Translations under genes and position numbers: made by a program
Part shown: piece after piece, positions 25,268 to 33,510 of the stretch
How the letters are laid out: every line of letters starts with the position of its first letter
Numbering within the stretch: position 1 is the first letter of the stretch
Notes under the pieces: generated by a model
What the model was told of the DNA's origin: nothing
Databases searched by the model: none
The model's input: only the letters and a program-made list of their open reading frames with translations
From: an uncultured Steroidobacter sp.
GTDB taxonomy: Bacteria; Pseudomonadota; Gammaproteobacteria; Steroidobacterales; Steroidobacteraceae
Direction of reading: 5' to 3'
Length of the DNA stretch: 64,000 nucleotides
Assembly: GCA_937864115.1 (NCBI GenBank)
Contig: CALMII010000059.1
Coordinates: 1 to 64,000 of the forward strand

Positions 25268-26937
25268 TGCTTGCCATCGAGGTCGAGCTGCTGACCGGTC
25301 GCTACGCGGCAACCGCGCACAATGATCGCGGACGCGCAGAGTGGCCGCCGCATCCTGCGCGCTTCTTCTCGGCGCTAGTCGCTGCGCTCCACGATAACGA
25401 TGACGTGGATCTAGCCGAGCGGGAGGCGCTCCTGTGGCTCGAACAGCAGAGCGCACCGTCGCTGCGGGCCGATCCAGAATCGAAGGTCGGCAGGCGTCAG
25501 GTGCAGGACGTGTATGTGCCGGTCAATGACGTGACGCTCGGTGAAACCGCCGGCTTATCGTCAGAAGCGTGGGACGTTGAATTCGCCAATCAAAAGACGA
25601 AGGCGAGAAGCAAACTCGCGAACGCGGAGGCTAGGTTCCAAGAAGAATCCCTCAAAAATGCCGAGAGCGATGCAAGCAAGAAGGCGTTGAAGGCGATTGA
25701 AAAGGCGAAACGTGCCGTCGCCAACGATGGCTTTTCAGATGCGGATTTGGAAACTTCGGTTTCACTCATACCCGAGCGGCGAACGCGCCAAGTGCGAACG
25801 TTTCCCGTCGTGTTGCCCGAGACGCCCACGTTCGTATTCCTTTGGCCGGAGGCTGCCCCATCGCCTCATCGCGCCGCACTGGAACGCCTCTGTGCGCGCG
25901 TGACGCGTCTGGGTCACTCATCGTCGCTGGTGCGCTGCACGCTCGTTGATGGCGATTTCACGCCGACGCTCGTTCCGAGTGACGAAGGAGATGTTGTCCT
26001 GCGCGCGATCGGCCCTGGTCAGCTCGACCGGCTCGACCGAGCCTTCGAGCACCATCGGGGCGTGCAGGGTCGTGTGCTGCCGGCGCGACCACAGCGTTAT
26101 CGCCCGGTGTCCGAGGAGACAGCGGCAGTCCTGCACGCCGAAAGCGTGTTTTCGCCTGACTGGGTGATCTTCGAGCGCGTGGGCGGTTCGCGGCCGCTCG
26201 CTTCACGCACCACCGATCTTGCGCGTGCGTTGCGCGCTTCGCTGATCGAGATGCATGGCAGGCAGGACCTTCCGGCGACGATCTCGGGGCACGCAGAGAA
26301 CGGCCCGACGCGAGCGCCGCACGTTGCGTTCGTGCCGCTGCCATTCGTAGGGCACGAGCATGCCGATGGTGCGCTCATGGGCTGTGCCCTCGTGCTGCCG
26401 CACGCGCTGTCAGCGTGCGACCGTGATGCATTGCTGCGTCTCGTCGCAAAGTGGGAGAAGGCGCGTGCAGATGATCGCGGCGACCTGACGCTGGCGGGCG
26501 GGACGCTGCCGCCGTTCCGTGTTCGGCGCGTAGACGTGTCGGCAAAGCTCGCTCTCGACCCGCAGCGGTGGTCCCAGCCAGCCATGCGCTTCATCACCGC
26601 CACGCCGATTGCGCTAGATAGGAACCCCGGAAACCTGCGCAGCAACCAGGGCGGCACCGCGCGCAAGGCCGCGCTGGAGGCGCAGCGGAGCATCAGTGAC
26701 GCCTGCCAGAACGTCGTCGGCGTGCGCCCGGTATCTGTTGAAGTGTCTCTCGCGCCACTGCTCCCCGGCGCGCAGCATGTTCGGGACTTCCGTCCTTGGC
26801 CTGGGCAGCCCGGCCGTACGCCGCGCGTGCGTGTGCACGCCGACATCCGGTTCGACGCGCCCGTGCGCGGTCCGCTGCTGCTTGGTGCCGGTCGGTATTT
26901 CGGTCTCGGGCTGTGCCTGCCCGTGGAGGTCCAATGA
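25267..26937 (+). CDS. csb2: Type I-G Cas5-Cas6 fusion (Csb2/GSU0054 family)
   Basis: A 556-aa protein combining Cas5 (5'-handle binding) and Cas6 (pre-crRNA cleavage). The N-terminus starts MLAIEVELLTGRYAAT, with HNDRGRAEWPPHPARFFSALV typical of Csb2. A Lys/Glu-rich helical insert lies near residues 95-150. The C-terminus holds the Gly-rich RAMP loop LLLGAGRYFGLGLC. It overlaps csb1 by 1 base and cas3 by 4 bases (ATGA). It is expected to cut the repeat hairpin CCGCAGCG-ATCA-CGCTGCGG of the array, leaving an ATTGAAGC-ending handle. The catalytic His cannot be assigned by eye. Confidence 0.88.
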   Translation: MLAIEVELLTGRYAATAHNDRGRAEWPPHPARFFSALVAALHDNDDVDLAEREALLWLEQQSAPSLRADPESKVGRRQVQDVYVPVNDVTLGETAGLSSEAWDVEFANQKTKARSKLANAEARFQEESLKNAESDASKKALKAIEKAKRAVANDGFSDADLETSVSLIPERRTRQVRTFPVVLPETPTFVFLWPEAAPSPHRAALERLCARVTRLGHSSSLVRCTLVDGDFTPTLVPSDEGDVVLRAIGPGQLDRLDRAFEHHRGVQGRVLPARPQRYRPVSEETAAVLHAESVFSPDWVIFERVGGSRPLASRTTDLARALRASLIEMHGRQDLPATISGHAENGPTRAPHVAFVPLPFVGHEHADGALMGCALVLPHALSACDRDALLRLVAKWEKARADDRGDLTLAGGTLPPFRVRRVDVSAKLALDPQRWSQPAMRFITATPIALDRNPGNLRSNQGGTARKAALEAQRSISDACQNVVGVRPVSVEVSLAPLLPGAQHVRDFRPWPGQPGRTPRVRVHADIRFDAPVRGPLLLGAGRYFGLGLCLPVEVQ

Positions 26938-29930
26938 GCCTCTCCACCTCCGATTTCGGCGCGTTCCACGCGGCCGTTCACGGTGACAAGCAGCCCTTCG
27001 CGTGGCAACAGCGTCTGCTCGAACGGATCGTTGCCGACAAGGTATGGCCACGCGTGCTCGACCTGCCAACAGGTGCAGGCAAGACGACGTGCATCGACAT
27101 CGCGCTATTCGCGCTCGCACTCGATGCCGAAAAAAATGCAGCCGAGCGATGGTGCCCAAGGCGCATCGCGATGGTGGTGGATCGCCGCATCGTGGTGGAT
27201 CAGGTCGCCGAGCGTGGACGTACCATCCTTCATGCGCTGCTGACGAATGCCGTGCCCGTCGTGGTCGAAGTCGCCAATCGACTGCGTTCACTGACACGCA
27301 TGGGTGAAGAACCGCTTGGTGTGTTCACCCTGCGTGGCGGAATGCCCAAGGACGACGGATGGGCACGCACACCCGATCAGCCGCTTGTCATCGCCTCGAC
27401 TGTCGATCAGGTTGGTTCTCGCATGTTGATGCAGGGTTACGGCGTGAGCCAGGGGATGAAGCCGGTGCATGCGGGTCTGCTCGCCAACGACACGCTGCTT
27501 CTGCTCGACGAGGTGCATCTGTCGGAGCCGTTCCGGCAGACGCTCGATCAGCTCACACGCTTGCGCACGCGGTTCTCGGGCAGCGGCGTGAAGACGCGCT
27601 TCGCCCACACATTCCTGTCGGCCACACCGGGTACGGACGACACGGAGCCATTCATGCTGTGCGATGACGAGAAGCAGCCGGATTCGCCGCTCGGACCGCG
27701 CCTGCACGTCAGGAAACCCGCGCGTCTGGTCGAGGTTGAGGATCGAACCGTGTTGGAGAAGGCGTGCGTGGATCATGCAAGGAACCTGTTGGAACGCCAT
27801 CGAACTGTTGCTGTGGTCGTCAACCGCGTGGCGAGCGCAAGCGCAATCGCAGCGGAGCTTGGCGATACTCTGGGTGCTGATGCAACGGTCACGCTGCTAA
27901 CCGGCCGGATGCGACCACTCGACCGCGACGACGTGTTTCGCGAGCTGCGGCCCGCTGTTCAGACTGGCCGCGAACGGAGTGAGGACAGCCCCAAGCGCGT
28001 CATCGTCGGCACGCAGTGCATCGAGGCTGGCGCGGACTTCGATTTCGATGCGCTGGTCACGGAGGTGGCGAGCCTCGATAGTCTGCGGCAGCGCTTTGGT
28101 CGAGTGGATCGGCTTGGAATGTACGGAAGCGCAGAAGGCGTCATCGTTCATGACAAGTCTGCCAAAGACGATCCTATCTACGGAAAAGCCATTGCGGAGA
28201 CCGTCAGGTGGTTCAAGGAGCAAGAAAAAGAGCGCCCTAAGAAGTTGAAGGATGAACTGAGGAAGCTCAAAGACGCAGCCAAGAAGCTTCGAGGGGAAGC
28301 GAAGGTGCAGGCCGAAGTGCAGATCGCCAAGCGGGCTCAGGTTGATTTCGGCATCCTTGCGCTTGATGTCCCAACGGGCGACGAACTGAGAAAGCTGCTC
28401 GCTCCCAAGCCCAACGCGCCAACCCTGCTCCCTGCATACCTAGACCTTTGGGCGCAAACCTCGCCCGCGCCGAGCCAGCTTCCCGATGTGAGCCTCTGGC
28501 TGCACGGACCGAGCGCGGGGCCGGCGGATGTGCAGGTCGTCTGGCGTGCCGATCTCACGGAGGATGTGCTTCAAACAGATGATATCGAAGCGGCAACGGC
28601 GATCGTCGCGGCTGTACGCCCTTCAGGCCTCGAGGCCATGTCGCTGCCATTCGCCACGGTGCGGGCATGGCTCAGCAATCAGTCCGCGAGCGATTCGAGT
28701 GATGCCGAGAGTGCGATGCTCGACGATAATGAAGAGCCGGAAACCGGAGGGCGCCGCGCGCTCCGTTGGAGGGGCGACGAGAGCGAGATCGTCGATGCAA
28801 AGACCTTGAAGCCCGGCCACACGCTTGTTGTGCCTGCGGCTTATGGCGGCATCCGTAACGGCTGCTTCGATGCCGCCTCGACCGAGCCGGTCAGCGACCG
28901 CGCGGAACAGGCTGAACTGTTCGCTCGCGCGAGGCCGGTGCTGCGACTGCAGCCTGCCGTCATCGGGACGCTCGGACTTTCCCTTCCACTCGACGAGCCG
29001 GGTGAGGCTCGCGCGGCGCTCGGTCGCCTTGCTTCAAACGGTGACTGGCCAGCATGGAAGCGCCTTTGGGCGCAGAAGCTCGCCGTCGGGCGCAGATCGC
29101 TCGTGGTGCCAGGTACGCCTTCGTGGTCTGTTCTCTATGCCCGGCGCGTGCCTCTGGCGGAGCTTAGAGGCACGATTCGTCCCGATGAGACGCTCGAAGA
29201 TGGTGTGGAGCTGACAACTGACGGCGACGACTCGTTCTACGCAGGCCGGGCTGTCTCACTCGCTGAGCACAGCATCGACGTGGAGTCGTTCGCGCGTGAG
29301 TTTGCAATGCGATGCGGGCTTGGCGTGTGGCTGGCCGAGCACATCGCGCTTGCTGCGTGGCTGCACGACATCGGCAAGGCCGACCCGCGGTTTCAGCTCA
29401 TGCTTCGCGGCGGAAGCAAGATCGAGTTCTTCAAAGACGAAACGCTGCAGGCCAAATCGGCAATGCCGCCTGGTGCGCGTGAAGCACATCGGCTTGCGCA
29501 GCAAAGGAGCGGCTATCCACGGGGCGCACGTCATGAAGTGCAGTCACTCGCGATGTTGAGCAGTCGCATGGATGCGCTGAAGGCGGCATTGCAGAAGGTG
29601 GATCCGCAGCAAGCGCCCGATCTTGACCTAGTGCTTCATCTGGTCGCGAGCCACCACGGCTACTGCCGCCCCTTCGCGCCCGCTGTGACCGACGAAGTGC
29701 CGGTGGACATCTCGCTCGATAGCCACGCAAGCAAGACCTTCGGCACGCTCGACTTTGCCGCGATCCCGTCAGACAACAAGTTGCATCAGCTCGATTCCCC
29801 GCTCGCTGATCGCTTCTGGGCGCTCGTGGAAAAATACGGCTGGCAGGAACTGTGTTGGCTGGAGGCGATTCTTCGTCTCGCCGATCATCGTGCCAGCGAA
29901 GCAGAGCAGGGGAAGGAGGCATTGTCATGA
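26934..29930 (+). CDS. cas3: Cas3 helicase-nuclease with C-terminal HD domain
   Basis: A 998-aa effector nuclease. The helicase part is N-terminal: Walker A LPTGAGKTT at about 44-52, Walker B LLLLDEVHLSEPF, SATPG, and motif VI region SLDSLRQRFGRVDRLG. The HD nuclease is at the C-terminal end, AWLHDIGKADPRFQ near residue 811, with HxxxH-like LHLVASHHGY after it. This reversed order (helicase then HD) is a hallmark of type I-G/I-U. It degrades target DNA after Cascade recruitment. The start at 26934 overlaps the csb2 stop; an upstream in-frame start inside csb2 is rejected. Confidence 0.93.
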   Translation: MSLSTSDFGAFHAAVHGDKQPFAWQQRLLERIVADKVWPRVLDLPTGAGKTTCIDIALFALALDAEKNAAERWCPRRIAMVVDRRIVVDQVAERGRTILHALLTNAVPVVVEVANRLRSLTRMGEEPLGVFTLRGGMPKDDGWARTPDQPLVIASTVDQVGSRMLMQGYGVSQGMKPVHAGLLANDTLLLLDEVHLSEPFRQTLDQLTRLRTRFSGSGVKTRFAHTFLSATPGTDDTEPFMLCDDEKQPDSPLGPRLHVRKPARLVEVEDRTVLEKACVDHARNLLERHRTVAVVVNRVASASAIAAELGDTLGADATVTLLTGRMRPLDRDDVFRELRPAVQTGRERSEDSPKRVIVGTQCIEAGADFDFDALVTEVASLDSLRQRFGRVDRLGMYGSAEGVIVHDKSAKDDPIYGKAIAETVRWFKEQEKERPKKLKDELRKLKDAAKKLRGEAKVQAEVQIAKRAQVDFGILALDVPTGDELRKLLAPKPNAPTLLPAYLDLWAQTSPAPSQLPDVSLWLHGPSAGPADVQVVWRADLTEDVLQTDDIEAATAIVAAVRPSGLEAMSLPFATVRAWLSNQSASDSSDAESAMLDDNEEPETGGRRALRWRGDESEIVDAKTLKPGHTLVVPAAYGGIRNGCFDAASTEPVSDRAEQAELFARARPVLRLQPAVIGTLGLSLPLDEPGEARAALGRLASNGDWPAWKRLWAQKLAVGRRSLVVPGTPSWSVLYARRVPLAELRGTIRPDETLEDGVELTTDGDDSFYAGRAVSLAEHSIDVESFAREFAMRCGLGVWLAEHIALAAWLHDIGKADPRFQLMLRGGSKIEFFKDETLQAKSAMPPGAREAHRLAQQRSGYPRGARHEVQSLAMLSSRMDALKAALQKVDPQQAPDLDLVLHLVASHHGYCRPFAPAVTDEVPVDISLDSHASKTFGTLDFAAIPSDNKLHQLDSPLADRFWALVEKYGWQELCWLEAILRLADHRASEAEQGKEALS

Positions 29931-30838
29931 GCCGCATCCAACTCGTGGGTGTTGACGGTTCCAATCCGCTCGGTTTCCTTGCAGCACTGGGGCTGCTTCG
30001 GATCGTTCCAGGTGCGAAGCTCGGCTTTCTTGACGATGGTTCGTTTCGAGCCTTCGTTGACGGATTCGACGGCAGTAAATCCGACCTCGTGAAAGGCATC
30101 GCGGAGGACGCCAAAGTTGCCGAGGCCGAGGGCGCGCCGTGGCGCTTCACCTACACGAAGGCCGCCACCAAAAAGCAAGGACCGCAGAAGGTCGCCGACC
30201 TCAAACCTCCGCCTGATGCATTCAAAACGTTCCTCGCGGACTGCATCGCGGCGTGGTCGAAGGGCAGCGACGAGGCAGCGGCCTACGCGGCGGCCTATGG
30301 CACGGATGTCGCTGTCGATGGCAAGGGCAACACCAAGCCCACCGCATTCCATTTCACAGCGGCGAATCAGACGTTCCTTGGTGCCGTGGAGGGCATTCGA
30401 GCTTCAGTGACTCAGGAGTGGATCGAGCAATCGCTGTTCGAGGGGCATGGGGAAAAGCCTGGTAGCAACCTTCGGTGGGATCCTGGTTCCGAGCGCAACT
30501 GGGCTTTGATGGCAAACAATCCGAACGACGACGGCACTCGCGTGGATGCCCCGCTTGAGTGGCTGGCGTTCCGTGGCCTACCGCTGCTGCCAAGTTTTCC
30601 GCGCGGCACGAAGATCATCACGACGGGTGTCGTCGGTCGCGGTGATGACATGGCCTTCACATGGCCGCTCTGGACGGTTCCGGCTTCTCGCCATATGGCG
30701 CGCTCGGTGCTTCAGGTCGACTGGACAGGGAGTGGAGAGGAGCGCATAGCTCGCGGCATCTTCGCGATCTGCAACTCTGCGATCCGACGAACGAGTCAGG
30801 GTTTTGGCAACTTTGGCCCCTCATCAGTGACGAGCTGA
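29928..30838 (+). CDS. Cas8-like large subunit candidate of type I-G (Csb3/Csx17 position)
   Basis: A 303-aa protein starting MSRIQLVGVDGSNPLG, with FLAALGLLRIV after it, reminiscent of the N-termini of Csb3/Csx17 proteins (the Cas8g large subunit, which recognises the PAM and opens DNA). It overlaps the cas3 end by 3 bases and so belongs to the same operon. It is short; Csx17 proteins are much longer, Csb3 about this size. The C-terminus (ICNSAIRRTSQGFGNFGP) is not obviously truncated. I cannot decide between Csb3 and another Cas8 variant by eye. Confidence 0.6.
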
Positions 30839-30886
30839 TGCTGTAGTTGTTTCGAAGACAGTGAGTGAGCAACCCTCAGAGAATCC

Positions 30887-32152
30887 ATGAGGAATGCGAA
30901 CATCATGCCCACATTCAACATCTCTGACCGTGTTTTCCTATCGAGCTATGGGATCGGTTCCGTCGATTGGATGAGCAGCGAGCACTATGGCGTTGTGTTT
31001 GATTCGTTGGGGAAAGTCTTGGTGCGGCGAGACCATCCAGACCTCCGCCTGGCGACCCCGGAGGATGAAGCGCAGATGGCCGAATACTGCAATTCAACAG
31101 GTAGTGTTCAGTTGCCGGCAACGACAAAGCCATTCCTTGTCTTCGAAGAAGGCGACGATGAGATTCATTCCATGGGTTCTCACTGGATGCCCTTCTTCGA
31201 CGATGCAATGTTCGTCGTCGAGCATCTTCCGGAGTTGCTACGTGTTGCAACACACAATCCCGGACATTTGAAATCTCCTTCATCACCACCCCCAGCTGAG
31301 CTGATCGAAGAGCGTGGATTTCTGTTGGAAGCATCGACAACGTTGATTGCAGATCTCATGCATTTCACGCCTCAGTTGCATCGCCGGGATCACCTGATTC
31401 CTTGGCAGTCACTTAGTGGTTCGTTGGTCGAAACACAAGAAAGTGCGCAGGCATATTCGGAACGCAACACCGGGATAGCGTTGGTCGTTGCGCTATCCAG
31501 GAATCCGGGTGAGGCCAACCAGTTCCGCTCGATGTTCCCCTATTGCAAGGACGGCATGAGCCATGACGTCGAGCTGAAGCGGGTGCTTGTATGGGCGGAC
31601 GGTGTCGAAGCGCAGTTGGAAGCCCGTATCGGGAACGCCTCTATTTCGTTCTATGACACCGAGTTTGCTGCCAATCGCAGCTGGTATCGTCGCGACGGAA
31701 AATATCAGTTCCTGTTTGCTGCGATCGCCTACGACGCCGGCCCGGCTCAAGTCAGAACATTCTCGATTCCTCGCACCGTGGAGCACTTCGAAGGAATGCA
31801 TTGGCTGACTGGAGAACACACGCAACCGGAATTCGGCGCACTGGAGGAAAGATACAGTATGGAGGATATGGTTGGTCTGCTCCCTGTGGATGGATGGGAT
31901 GTAGACGACTATGAATTCCATGGAGAGATCAAGGAAATCTGGGGAATGAGCATGCTCGGACAGCGGGCTTGGCGCTTACGAACCGTTGTAATGCGGGGTT
32001 CTATGTCGGAAGCGTCCGGTGAAGATGGGCGGTTTGATATCGTCGTAACCGAGCGAGCCTGGAAGGGTCATGATCCTCCGCGAGTAGGTCAGGCAATCGC
32101 TGGGCATTTTTGGTTGCAGGGTCGCTTGTTGCGAAATATTTCGGTCGTGTGA
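30887..32152 (+). CDS. Unrecognised 421-aa protein inside the cas locus
   Basis: No family is recognised. The protein is soluble, has no signal or membrane segment, and is acidic. The N-terminal 60 residues (FNISDRVFLSSYGIG, SEHYGVVFDSLGKVLVRRDH) look like a small beta-barrel, perhaps Tudor/SH3-like. The middle contains ISFYDTEFAANRSWY and a beta-rich region. The C-terminal 85 residues (DDYEFHGEIKEIWG, IVVTERAWKGHDPP, GHFWLQGRLL) resemble an OB-like fold. It lies 48 bases after the Cas8-like gene, between interference and adaptation modules, and its base composition is visibly more A+T-rich than the cas genes. Either ATG at 30887 or 30905 could start it. Confidence 0.7.
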   Translation: MRNANIMPTFNISDRVFLSSYGIGSVDWMSSEHYGVVFDSLGKVLVRRDHPDLRLATPEDEAQMAEYCNSTGSVQLPATTKPFLVFEEGDDEIHSMGSHWMPFFDDAMFVVEHLPELLRVATHNPGHLKSPSSPPPAELIEERGFLLEASTTLIADLMHFTPQLHRRDHLIPWQSLSGSLVETQESAQAYSERNTGIALVVALSRNPGEANQFRSMFPYCKDGMSHDVELKRVLVWADGVEAQLEARIGNASISFYDTEFAANRSWYRRDGKYQFLFAAIAYDAGPAQVRTFSIPRTVEHFEGMHWLTGEHTQPEFGALEERYSMEDMVGLLPVDGWDVDDYEFHGEIKEIWGMSMLGQRAWRLRTVVMRGSMSEASGEDGRFDIVVTERAWKGHDPPRVGQAIAGHFWLQGRLLRNISVV

Positions 32153-32189
32153 GATAGGCCATAGCATAGCGACGCAGAGACGCTTCTCG

Positions 32190-32372
32190 ATGAAATCCTC
32201 TCCCACCTCGCCTGACCAACCCTGCGCCAACGGCGGCGGCATCGAGGTCGTCGTTCCGCCTGAGGACGATCCCTACCGCGCGCTCGATGAGTTGATGGCC
32301 GTCGTCGAAGCTCTGTGTCCGGAATGGCCGGAACGCGGCGTGTTCGTCGATGGCGGAAAGATGTTGCTGTGA
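32190..32372 (+). CDS. Small hypothetical protein (60 aa)
   Basis: A 60-aa ORF with a coding-like C-terminal half (YRALDELMAVVEALCP, GVFVDGGKMLL), which resembles short uncharacterised proteobacterial proteins I have a vague memory of seeing. The N-terminus is less convincing. It lies 37 bases after the 421-aa gene on the same strand and could be co-transcribed with it. Function unknown. Confidence 0.45.
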   Translation: MKSSPTSPDQPCANGGGIEVVVPPEDDPYRALDELMAVVEALCPEWPERGVFVDGGKMLL

Positions 32373-32414
32373 GAAAGCATCGGACAGCGAGCAGGTGGTG
32401 GCCGCCATGCTCTG

Positions 32415-32819
32415 TCACAACCGCGCTCTGATCCCTTCGGAAAACACCAGCAGATCATCCAGGCCGTCGCGTATCACCGATTCCGCAATGTCGATATCGA
32501 GATCCTGATACTGATGAACGGCGATGTTGCGGAATCCGACCATTCGCTGAAGCCGTGCACTGAGATCGGAGGAAACGAGGCCGCCGCGTTCCAGTAGCGC
32601 GAAGCCCTCTCGCGCGTCGCCGGGTACGCCCAGTCGGTGCTTGCGGATTGCCATGTTGGCAAGATCGATGGCGGCTTCGCAGGCGCGCGTGACGTTGAGG
32701 ATTGCTGCGTCCTGTCGCGTGAAATCATTCCGGAAATTGCCGCCCGCCAGCTCATGTTCATTGCGGGCACGTTCCACGCAACGTTCGAGCGCGGCGAGTT
32801 TTCGGGCGGCGATGTTCAT
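32415..32819 (-). CDS. hepT: HEPN-domain toxin (HepT-like, DUF86)
   Basis: A 134-aa helical HEPN protein. It carries the catalytic-type R-x4-H-x-Y motif as RNIAVHQY near the C-terminus. The family acts as an RNase toxin or as a target for nucleotidyl transfer by its MNT antitoxin. The start at 32819 overlaps the stop of the MNT gene by 4 bases, so the two are coupled (MNT first, HEPN second). This matches type VII toxin-antitoxin pairs. The pair lies on the strand opposite to cas genes. Confidence 0.9.
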   Translation of the reverse strand: MNIAARKLAALERCVERARNEHELAGGNFRNDFTRQDAAILNVTRACEAAIDLANMAIRKHRLGVPGDAREGFALLERGGLVSSDLSARLQRMVGFRNIAVHQYQDLDIDIAESVIRDGLDDLLVFSEGIRARL

Positions 32820-33232
32820 GGCGTGCGTCGCAGCGGTTCGCGCATGTACTGTTCGATGATGTCGGCGCGACGTGGATTGAAGAGTGCATAGTCGGTCATG
32901 CGTTCTGCCTCCCATCCGAGCGTTTCATCTTCGTCTTGAATCAGCAGCGCACGACCTTCGCGCAGCACTGCGTGAATCAGATCGAGATTGGCCCGGCGCA
33001 GATCGACGATATCCACATCACGCCCGGCGGCCGCAGCAATCCGGGCCATCAATCCAAGCTTGTCGGGAATCGCGGAGCGCGGCGGCAGCAGAACGGCAAT
33101 GTCGATGTCGCTTGCCGGCCCGTCATCGGCGCGGGCAGCGCTGCCGTAGACGTAGACCGCCCATACGTCGGGTAGCGTCGTGGCGATGATGCGCGCGGTT
33201 GTTTCGAGCACGGCCGGTTCCATGCGTGGCAT
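32816..33232 (-). CDS. mntA: MNT-type minimal nucleotidyltransferase antitoxin (MntA-like)
   Basis: A 138-aa nucleotidyltransferase-fold protein with the GSx10DxD signature, YGSAARADDGPASDIDIAV, near residues 35-55. In type VII toxin-antitoxin systems the MNT protein adds AMP to the tyrosine of the HEPN RX4HXY motif and silences the toxin. The ATGs at 33232 (MPRMEP) and 33223 (MEPAV) are both possible starts; neither has a strong ribosome binding site. An open frame to 33442 exists but its extra 70 codons lack coding character. It sits between the accessory gene block and cas4-cas1. Confidence 0.9.
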   Translation of the reverse strand: MPRMEPAVLETTARIIATTLPDVWAVYVYGSAARADDGPASDIDIAVLLPPRSAIPDKLGLMARIAAAAGRDVDIVDLRRANLDLIHAVLREGRALLIQDEDETLGWEAERMTDYALFNPRRADIIEQYMREPLRRTP

Positions 33233-33444
33233 CTTACGACGATTCTCGCCTGGGCGTGGGTGCAAGAGGAGTTGCTTCGAGGAGTTGCTTTCGCGGAGGA
33301 CACCTGTTTCCGCGATGGCAATCGATCCGCAATCGATACACGGGGAGCTGGTTTTCCGATTTGTCGGAATGCCGGCCACACGCAGGTGATCTGCATCCAG
33401 GTTTCTGCCGTCCAGATCGAATCCGGTCGCAGAATCCTGCATTG

Positions 33445-33463
33445 AGTCTCAGTTCCTGAGACT
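33445..33463. promoter_or_regulatory. Perfect palindrome upstream of cas4-cas1
   Basis: AGTCTCAG TTC CTGAGACT has perfect 8-bp arms with a 3-base loop, 47 bases before the cas4-cas1 start. No T-run follows, so an operator or the end of a divergent promoter region is more likely than a terminator. It lies in the gap where mntA and cas4-cas1 promoters diverge. Confidence 0.4.
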
Positions 33464-33510
33464 GCCCGGCGCGATCCTGCCCCCAGCCAGGGAAACACAG
33501 GATTCGTGCG

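Noticed and set aside
33233..33442. Upstream extension of mntA by 70 codons
   Set aside because: No homology-like features, and the MNT fold begins at the chosen Met.
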